Below, one piece after another: positions 57,881 through 64,000 of a stretch of 64,000 nucleotides of DNA; the first letter of the stretch is position 1, and every line of letters begins with the position of its first letter. The stretch is from positions 35,302,205-35,366,204 of the forward strand of contig OX578276.1 of the NCBI GenBank assembly GCA_951217055.1, in the 5' to 3' direction. Under the pieces are notes generated by a model, which did not search any database, was not told the DNA's origin, and saw only the letters and a list, made by a program, of their open reading frames with translations. The stretch is from Gerris lacustris (lineage: Eukaryota > Arthropoda > Insecta > Hemiptera > Gerridae). Both the position numbers and the translations under genes were made by a program.

Positions 57881-57898
57881 TGGTCCTTTGGGTTTCGT
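57881..57898 (+). promoter_or_regulatory. Putative primer-binding site
   Basis: TGGTCCTTTGGGTTTCGT starts with the TGG expected opposite a tRNA CCA end, six bases after the LTR. The first eight bases would pair with a tRNA-Tyr 3' end (AAGGACCA), but pairing falls off after that, so the primer identity is uncertain. Confidence 0.45.
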
Positions 57899-57980
57899 GT
57901 TACACAGTGATATAAATTTCGTCATTTGTATTAAACTACTGACAAATTTTGCCGTAAATTTTCAGTAGCGAAAAATAAAA

Positions 57981-60900
57981 ATGAGCGAAGCCGGTAGTCT
58001 TCCAGCCAGGAAAAGTACACGGAAAACTGCAGGAAAGCCACCTATAAGGTATGATCCTTGCCAACCTTTAACTATTAATAAAATTGAAGTAACGAACGAC
58101 ACAACTATTCCAAGTGAAAATGGAACAGTTGTCAAAGTCATTCAGTCAGTTGAACAATTGACGTTAGCCACTAAGAAGGACACTCCTGAGAAAACTATTA
58201 CTCAAGGAAGTTCTAAAATATCTAAAAATAGTAGTAAAAGATTACAGATGAAAATAGAATTAGAAAAAATGAGAGCCATTGCTTTGATTAAGCAAGAAAA
58301 TGAGCTTGCAGAAATAGAATTAGAAAAAGCAGAAATAGAATTAGAAAAAGCCCAAAAAGCAAAAGATATGGCAAGAAAAATAGCTTTGATAGAAGCAGAA
58401 GCAGCGCTAAAGGCAGCATCTGTGAAGTCAAATAGTTCTAGAGCATCAAGTATTAACTTGGTAGATATGGAAGAAATCACTTATCTTGAAAAGGTAAAAT
58501 CATGGTTAGATAAACCAATTACAAGCGAAGGAAAATGCGAGTTGAAACCAGTGTTTGAAATAGAAAAACAAAGAGAAAATCAAGAATCTTCATCAGCACA
58601 TTTAATAAAAGATTTTACAACAGCAACCCAAGCCATGACTGAAGCTTTCCAAAATATTGCAAAATCAAGCGCAGAAAAAACATTGAATAAACAAATTTTA
58701 GGTCGAAAATTACCAGAGTTTTCAGGAAACCCCGAAGATTGGCCGATGTTTATTTCATTGTACAAAAGCTCTACAGCAAAGTGTAAATTCAGCGACGAAG
58801 AAAATATGGTAAGGTTGCATAAAGCTTTAACCGGAAAAGCGTTATTGGCAGTAAAATCTTTATTTGTCTCCCCATTAAATTTAAGAACAGTAATAAGTAT
58901 TCTAGAAACCAGGTTTGGCAGGCCGGAGCTAATAATAGAAACAATGATAAACAAAGCTCGGTCTTTGCCCTCAATATCTAGTGAAAACCCCGATAATATA
59001 ATAAATTTTGCAACAAATATTCAAAACATGACAGCAACAGCTGTATCTCTAAATTTAAGTTCATACATAACAAATCCAACCCTTTTGAAAGAACTCATGT
59101 CAAAATTACCGGTTTACTTTAAGTATGAGTGGGCCAAAAATGTGAGACGTAAAGGAATAACATTGCCTACTTTGTTAAATTTTTCAGAATGGTTAGAAGA
59201 AGCAGCTTCATTTGCTAGTTTACTAAGTAAGCCCTCTACTTCGTATGATCCGGGCGTTCGTAAAGCAGACAACAAAGTGTCAAAACCTAGTAGACAAAAT
59301 GTGTTGTCAACAAATGAAAATAGTGACACAATTGAGAAAAGAACAAGCTCATGTGCATTTTGCACAATAGATAACGATCACTCGATAACCAAATGCAAGA
59401 AAATTCTAGCTTTAAGTGTGAACGACAGATGGGAGTGGGCTAAGTCACAACGAATTTGCTTTGCGTGCCTAAAGAAATCCCCTCATCGTGTAACCGACTG
59501 TCGATTTAAGAAAAGGTGTGGCATAAATGGCTGCCAAAAGGTCCACCACCCACTCCTCCATGCTTCTCCAAATGAAATAGACCAGTGTAATCTACAAATA
59601 GATGAAGATGAAAATGAAGTCTGCAATGAAGAGACGGTAGAAGATAAACACATCCATCAAGAAACAAATGACGATCAAGATCAAGGACAAGATGTTCATG
59701 TAATAGGGAATGATCAAGAAGAAGAACACTTGCTTCAAGCTAGGAATGTTGGCAGACGAGTCTTACTCAAAGTAGCTCCAATCACCATCATAGGTACCAA
59801 TAAATCCATTGAAACGTTCGCACTATTTGATGAAGCCAGCACAGTTAGTCTTATTGACACGGAACTAGCAGAAGAGGTAGGCTTAACTGGACCCATCCAA
59901 CCTTTAAAGATATTTTGGACAAACTCTAGCTACTACGAGGACAACAAATCAAAAAGAATAAATTTAAGCGTACAAGGAAAATTAGATGATACTGTGTTTA
60001 ATTTAGAAAATGTTCGTACAATGAAGCAATTAAATTTACCCTGCCACTCGGTAAATGCAACTAAATGTGCTAAACAGTGGAAACATTTAGAGCACCTTCC
60101 AATTAAAAATGTAAAAGATGTTAAGCCAAAGGTTCTTATTGGACAGGAGCATGTAGATCTGATCATCGCACGCGAAGTAGTGCAGGGACCGAGTTACGCA
60201 CCTTTTGCATCCAGAACAAAGTTAGGTTGGGTAATTCACGGGAATATGTCATTGCTAAAAGATAGAGTAGATGCAGAGTTTTCTTATCATTGCTACGCTG
60301 AAGAATCTGAGCTGGAAGATTTGCTTCGCCAAAGTATTCTAGCAGATAATTTAGTGAAACCTGGAGAAAGGGTTATGTCACTAGAAGATAAAAAAGGATT
60401 AAAAATTATGGAAACGACGTGCAAACAATTAGATGATAAACATTGGGAAATTGGACTTCTATGGAAAAATGAAAATACAAGGCTACCGGAAAGCAAGACA
60501 ACCGCGCTTCGAAGACTTTACTCAGTCGAAAAGAAAATGGACAAAGATGACATATTTGCTAAAAAGTATTGTGAACAAATTGAAAGCTTCGTGAAGAAAG
60601 GATATGCCCGAATACTTGGTGACGAAGAATCACGAATCGAGCCCGAAAAAACATGGTATTTGCCACATTTTGCTGTAAAGCATCCAGGTAAGCCAGATAA
60701 ATTTCGATTTGTGTTTGATGCTCGGGCAAAATCAAATGGAGTATCCTTTAATGACAATCTAATAACTGGGCCTGACTTACTCAACTCAGTACCGGGAGTC
60801 ATACAATCCTTTCGAGAAAAAAGGTTTGCAGTAGTAGGGGATATTGAAGAAATGTTTTTACGGGTTAAAATCAAACCTGAAGATCAGGTTGCACAGCGAT

Positions 60901-63698
60901 TTTTGTGGCGTGGTAAAGATAGATCGCTACCACCAAAGGTATATCAAATGCAAGCGATGATATTTGGCTCTGCTTGTTCACCTAGTTGTGCCATTTTCGT
61001 TACTAGAAAAAATGCCGACAAAAATTCGAGAGAATTTCCTGCTGCTGTACAAGCAGTCTACAAAAATCACTACATGGACGACTATTTAGGTAGCTTTGAC
61101 ACGGAAAAAGAAGCTATAGATGTAGTAGATCAAGTAGTTAACTGCTATAAACGAGGAAATTTCTACATGCGAAATTGGATGAGTAATTCAGCAAAAATAA
61201 TTGAGGGGATTCCCATAGAACTTCGGGCTAAAACGGTCGCAGAGTTAGAATTTGATCGTTGGCCAACCGCAGAACGAGTTCTAGGTTTGGTCTGGAACCC
61301 GAAAACGGATTACTTAAGCTTTTCTGATAGAGTGTTATGTAAATACGAATCTATACTTAAGAAAACAACCGCACCAACCAAGAGAGAAGTGCTCAAGGTA
61401 GTCATGTCTGTTTATGATCCACTCGGTATATTGTCGCCTATAACGATACAAGGAAGGATGCTGCTACAACAAGTGTGGGCTGAAAAAATTGGATGGGACG
61501 ATGTTATAAGCACAAGTCTTTTTAATAAATGGGTAGCATGGGCAGCCGAATTACATAACATCAAAAGCATCACAATTCCACGATGGTATGGATTTCATTC
61601 TAAAGAAACAAGTGAGGTACAGTTGCACATTTTTTGTGATGGAAGCGAAAAAGGTTATGCTGCAGTATCATATCTGAGATTTATAGCGAAAAACGACTAC
61701 ATTTCAACATCTATAGTAATGGCAAAGGCACGAGTAACATCAGTCAAACCTATGACAATACCAAGAATTGAGCTTCAAGCTGCAGTAATGGGTTCGCAAC
61801 TTGCATCAGTAGTAGAGGAAAGCCAGGAGACTAAGATCAATAAGAGGTTTTTTTGGACTGACTCGAAGATTGTATACAGCTGGATTCAATCTACACCCAA
61901 GCGATTCAAAACATTCGTGGCAAATAGGATAGGGGAAATACACGAACTGACATTAAAAGAAGATTGGCATTGGCTGCCAACATCACTGAATGTAGCAGAC
62001 GATGCTACACGAGGCCAGTGGGATGTAGGAAAAGCAGAACGCTGGCTAAAAGGTCCTGAATTTCTACAAGAAAAAGAAGAATGCTGGCCATTTCAGGTAG
62101 TAGAGCCAAGTAATGAACCCGACAAAGAAATAAGAAACGACTTAGTACTAAAAATTTCAGAAAAGGAAGAAGACTCTAGACCCCTCTTGCAGTGTGAAAG
62201 ATTTTCAAAGTATTTGAGACTCGTAAGAAGTATGGCATGGGTACTAGTGTTTATAAACATTTGTAAAGAAAAAAGTAGAACGCGAAATAAAGGGTTTAAA
62301 AAAGAAATAACTCTGACAGAATTCGAAAGAGCAGAGAAAGTGCTTATTGCTCAAGCACAATATGAAAGCTTTTCGGAAGAAGTAAATAGTTTAAGAAAGA
62401 AGACGCCGATTAAAACTTCAAGTAGATTGTTCAAATTAACCCCCGTTCTTGATGATGACGGCTTACTACGACTACATGGTCGTCTTGAAAATGCGAAAGA
62501 TATTCTACCAGATTACACAAGAAAACCAATAATAATGGATGGAAAGAATTATTTTACAAAATTACTGATAAGATATTACCATGAAAAAAATCATCATCAA
62601 GGAAGAGAACAACTCTTAAACGACTTAAGATCAAAATTTTGGATTTTAAATGGACGAAATGCTGTCAGGAATTGCCAACGTTTATGTGTCTTATGCAAAC
62701 GAAAAAATGCAAAATGCGAAAGTCAAATTGAAGGATATTTACCAGACTTTAGAGTAACACCTCAGTCACGTGCATTTGCAGTAACCGGAATGGATTATTT
62801 TGGACCTATGAACGTTACGGTCGGCCGGAGAAGGGAGAAACGATATGGAGTGTTATTTACCTGTATGACGACTAGAGCAGTTCATCTAGAGATTGCAGCA
62901 TCGCTTACAACTGATGCTGCTGTCATGGCCATTCGTAGATTCATCTGTCGCAGAGGGTATCCGTTGAAATTGTGTTCAGACAATGGAACAAATCTACGTG
63001 GGGCAGAAAAGGAGATGAGAACAGCGTTAAAGGAGTTAAATCAATCAGAAATACAAGACTTTTGTACGATACGCCACATCAACTGGTTATTTAACGCCCC
63101 AGCGGCACCTCACATGGGTGGGACCTGGGAGCGAATGGTACGTTCGGTAAAGGTTGCTTTGAAGACAGTCTTAAATGAACAGTTTCCAAAGGAAGAAGTA
63201 CTGCAAACATTCTTGATTGAAGCAGAACACAGTGTTAACAGTCATCCATTAACATACGTCTCGTCTGACCACCAAGACGAAGAAAGCTTGACACCCAACC
63301 ATTTGCTAATTGGCAAAGACTGTCATGTTGCTGTACCAGGACTTTTCACCAGAGAAGAACTTCACCATAGAAAAATGTGGCGTATAGCACAATATTATGC
63401 TGATATATTTTGGCGTCGTTGGATTAAAGAATACGTACCCACGCTGGTAAATAGAAAAAGATGGCATACCTCAAAAAGAGATATCACTATTGATGACCTC
63501 GTCATAATTGCTGATGAAAATAGCCCACGAAATAGTTGGCCTATGGGAATAATCGTTAAGGTTTATCCTGGGCGCGATGGAAAGGTCCGAATAGTAGACG
63601 TTAAGACCGCTGCTGGAGAGCTGAAGCGGCCAATTCAAAAAATCATGCTGTTACGTGCAGCAGGGCTGGACAACAATGAGGAGGCCGGGAGGATGTAA
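57981..63698 (+). CDS. BEL/Pao Gag-Pol polyprotein, 1905 aa
   Basis: It encodes the particle protein and enzymes for retrotransposition. N-terminal ~1-230 is charged, with a Glu/Ala/Lys coiled-coil run (~88-145). A DUF1759-type Gag domain (~235-395) begins near KLPEFSGNPEDW. A Cys/His cluster (~457-530) includes CFACLKKSPHRVTDC. An A17-type protease (~605-760) has its catalytic motif as LFDEAS rather than D-S/T-G. The reverse transcriptase (~870-1060) has VVGDIEEMF and the YMDD box (~1030). RNase H (~1210-1360) has FCDGSEKG, RIELQA and WTDSK. The integrase has an HH-CC zinc finger (~1530-1570) and D,D,E core (TGMDYFG, SDNGT, GGTWERMV; ~1604-1717). A DUF5641-type tail (~1800-1895) ends the protein. 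The length is normal for fused BEL/Pao Gag-Pol. The ATG at 57981 is first in frame after the leader. The stop codon lies inside the 3' LTR. Confidence 0.96.
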   Translation: MSEAGSLPARKSTRKTAGKPPIRYDPCQPLTINKIEVTNDTTIPSENGTVVKVIQSVEQLTLATKKDTPEKTITQGSSKISKNSSKRLQMKIELEKMRAIALIKQENELAEIELEKAEIELEKAQKAKDMARKIALIEAEAALKAASVKSNSSRASSINLVDMEEITYLEKVKSWLDKPITSEGKCELKPVFEIEKQRENQESSSAHLIKDFTTATQAMTEAFQNIAKSSAEKTLNKQILGRKLPEFSGNPEDWPMFISLYKSSTAKCKFSDEENMVRLHKALTGKALLAVKSLFVSPLNLRTVISILETRFGRPELIIETMINKARSLPSISSENPDNIINFATNIQNMTATAVSLNLSSYITNPTLLKELMSKLPVYFKYEWAKNVRRKGITLPTLLNFSEWLEEAASFASLLSKPSTSYDPGVRKADNKVSKPSRQNVLSTNENSDTIEKRTSSCAFCTIDNDHSITKCKKILALSVNDRWEWAKSQRICFACLKKSPHRVTDCRFKKRCGINGCQKVHHPLLHASPNEIDQCNLQIDEDENEVCNEETVEDKHIHQETNDDQDQGQDVHVIGNDQEEEHLLQARNVGRRVLLKVAPITIIGTNKSIETFALFDEASTVSLIDTELAEEVGLTGPIQPLKIFWTNSSYYEDNKSKRINLSVQGKLDDTVFNLENVRTMKQLNLPCHSVNATKCAKQWKHLEHLPIKNVKDVKPKVLIGQEHVDLIIAREVVQGPSYAPFASRTKLGWVIHGNMSLLKDRVDAEFSYHCYAEESELEDLLRQSILADNLVKPGERVMSLEDKKGLKIMETTCKQLDDKHWEIGLLWKNENTRLPESKTTALRRLYSVEKKMDKDDIFAKKYCEQIESFVKKGYARILGDEESRIEPEKTWYLPHFAVKHPGKPDKFRFVFDARAKSNGVSFNDNLITGPDLLNSVPGVIQSFREKRFAVVGDIEEMFLRVKIKPEDQVAQRFLWRGKDRSLPPKVYQMQAMIFGSACSPSCAIFVTRKNADKNSREFPAAVQAVYKNHYMDDYLGSFDTEKEAIDVVDQVVNCYKRGNFYMRNWMSNSAKIIEGIPIELRAKTVAELEFDRWPTAERVLGLVWNPKTDYLSFSDRVLCKYESILKKTTAPTKREVLKVVMSVYDPLGILSPITIQGRMLLQQVWAEKIGWDDVISTSLFNKWVAWAAELHNIKSITIPRWYGFHSKETSEVQLHIFCDGSEKGYAAVSYLRFIAKNDYISTSIVMAKARVTSVKPMTIPRIELQAAVMGSQLASVVEESQETKINKRFFWTDSKIVYSWIQSTPKRFKTFVANRIGEIHELTLKEDWHWLPTSLNVADDATRGQWDVGKAERWLKGPEFLQEKEECWPFQVVEPSNEPDKEIRNDLVLKISEKEEDSRPLLQCERFSKYLRLVRSMAWVLVFINICKEKSRTRNKGFKKEITLTEFERAEKVLIAQAQYESFSEEVNSLRKKTPIKTSSRLFKLTPVLDDDGLLRLHGRLENAKDILPDYTRKPIIMDGKNYFTKLLIRYYHEKNHHQGREQLLNDLRSKFWILNGRNAVRNCQRLCVLCKRKNAKCESQIEGYLPDFRVTPQSRAFAVTGMDYFGPMNVTVGRRREKRYGVLFTCMTTRAVHLEIAASLTTDAAVMAIRRFICRRGYPLKLCSDNGTNLRGAEKEMRTALKELNQSEIQDFCTIRHINWLFNAPAAPHMGGTWERMVRSVKVALKTVLNEQFPKEEVLQTFLIEAEHSVNSHPLTYVSSDHQDEESLTPNHLLIGKDCHVAVPGLFTREELHHRKMWRIAQYYADIFWRRWIKEYVPTLVNRKRWHTSKRDITIDDLVIIADENSPRNSWPMGIIVKVYPGRDGKVRIVDVKTAAGELKRPIQKIMLLRAAGLDNNEEAGRM
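63674..63693 (+). promoter_or_regulatory. Polypurine tract within the end of the Gag-Pol frame
   Basis: AATGAGGAGGCCGGGAGGA-type purine-rich sequence abuts the 3' LTR. It encodes the last residues of the protein, so the plus-strand priming site and the coding sequence overlap. Confidence 0.75.
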
Positions 63699-63835
63699 TG
63701 GTTTTGTTATTATTTTTGATTATGTCAAGTTGTTTTTGTGACAGTTTTTTAATTGTTCTTGAAAATTATATTGAATTTGTTAAAGGGATACTTTCATATA
63801 ATACGTAGTGTAGTATTTAGTGTGAGGACATCACA
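63694..63835 (+). repeat. BEL/Pao 3' LTR, 142 bp
   Basis: Reads identical to the 5' LTR. Its bases 3-5 (TAA) are the Gag-Pol stop codon. Confidence 0.95.
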
Positions 63836-64000
63836 AAAACTATTATATTTGTGTTTAAGTTCAGAATCCGAGGATTCTGAAACCGAGTTTTCTCTTGCAG
63901 CTTGTATCGCATTACCAGCTTATAAGACAGATTGGGAAATTTTCTATCTAGAAAATGGGATGAATCGGGGAATTTCACACCCTTTTTCATGATCTAAACC
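63836..64000 (+). pseudogene. Harbinger transposase N-terminal region after the insertion, runs off the window
   Basis: After the AAAAC duplication the frame begun at 57714 resumes at 63841. It shows the acidic S-E-S-E-D-S-E-T-E stretch and LAACIALPAYK typical of HARBI1-like N-termini. The frame then diverges: a GEFHTLFHDLN piece (63972 to 64000), matching the conserved G-E-F-x-x-L-F-x-x-L segment, is in another frame preceded by stops. So the transposase carries a frameshift besides the BEL insertion, or an unrecognised intron. Confidence 0.6.

Larger units (their letters stand above)
57733..63835 (+). mobile_element. Complete BEL/Pao LTR retrotransposon, 6,103 bp
   Basis: Two 142-bp LTRs (TG...CA) bracket a single 1905-codon frame and the whole is flanked by a 5-bp AAAAC duplication. 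By eye the LTRs do not differ and the frame is intact, so insertion is recent and the copy may be competent. The order protease, reverse transcriptase, RNase H, integrase is that of BEL/Pao (Gypsy-like order, with the A17-type protease and DUF5641-type tail specific to this group). No envelope-like ORF follows. The leader is 106 bp and there is no 3' untranslated gap. Confidence 0.95.

Noticed and set aside
58202..60874. Several minus-strand frames of 60-124 codons
   Set aside because: Shadows of the BEL/Pao Gag-Pol frame.
63753..63992. 79-codon frame starting in the 3' LTR
   Set aside because: Its start is within the LTR; only the part from 63841 matches the Harbinger transposase, whose own ATG is at 57714.

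Overview
The window is eukaryotic nuclear DNA from an animal, almost certainly an insect. It is very AT-rich, with spliced exons bounded by GT/AG sites, long AT microsatellites, and many layers of arthropod-type transposons (BEL/Pao, PIF/Harbinger, hAT, Helitron-like, Penelope-like, several non-LTR lineages). A hemipteran would fit, but nothing seen here settles the order. There are no bacterial-style operons, CRISPR arrays or convincing free-standing tRNA/rRNA genes.

Layout. 1-24 kb: gene-poor sequence with dispersed repeats (called families A, B and C here), a hammerhead-ribozyme-like motif in a ~308-bp direct repeat (3.0-3.5 kb), one candidate 27-codon exon (6318-6398), a TA-flanked MITE (6.4-7.1 kb), LINE and Penelope relics, and foldbacks. 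24.9-27.1 kb: a 2.2-kb foldback with arms of about 620-650 bp. 27-33 kb: clustered family A copies, a minisatellite, a candidate minus-strand terminal exon (29986-30150), a reverse-transcriptase relic and an hAT-like insertion. 34-51 kb: foldbacks, a tandem array of Helitron-like ends, a miRNA-precursor-like hairpin (38101-38182), nested hAT-like elements with 8-bp target duplications, a 69-bp minisatellite, another LINE relic, and a TIR element inside a family B copy. 51-53.4 kb: a tRNA-derived SINE-like cluster with a 170-bp palindrome.

53.9-56.1 kb holds the only clear cellular gene: the 5' part of a neprilysin-like (M13) membrane metallopeptidase on the + strand. Four exons with compatible phases encode a cytoplasmic tail, a signal anchor and the start of the M13 ectodomain. 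The catalytic exons lie beyond the window. Its introns carry an hAT/Buster-like relic (54.8-55.8 kb), an unidentified degraded ORF (57.0-57.2 kb) and the start of a PIF/Harbinger element (57555).

57733-63835 is a complete BEL/Pao retrotransposon. It has 142-bp LTRs that read as identical, a 5-bp target duplication, and one uninterrupted 1905-codon Gag-Pol frame with Gag, zinc-binding, A17 protease, YMDD reverse transcriptase, RNase H, integrase and C-terminal domains. It sits in the seventh codon of the Harbinger transposase frame, so the insertion order is gene intron, then Harbinger, then BEL, with BEL recent. Calls on repeats rest on reading copies within this window; no database search was possible.
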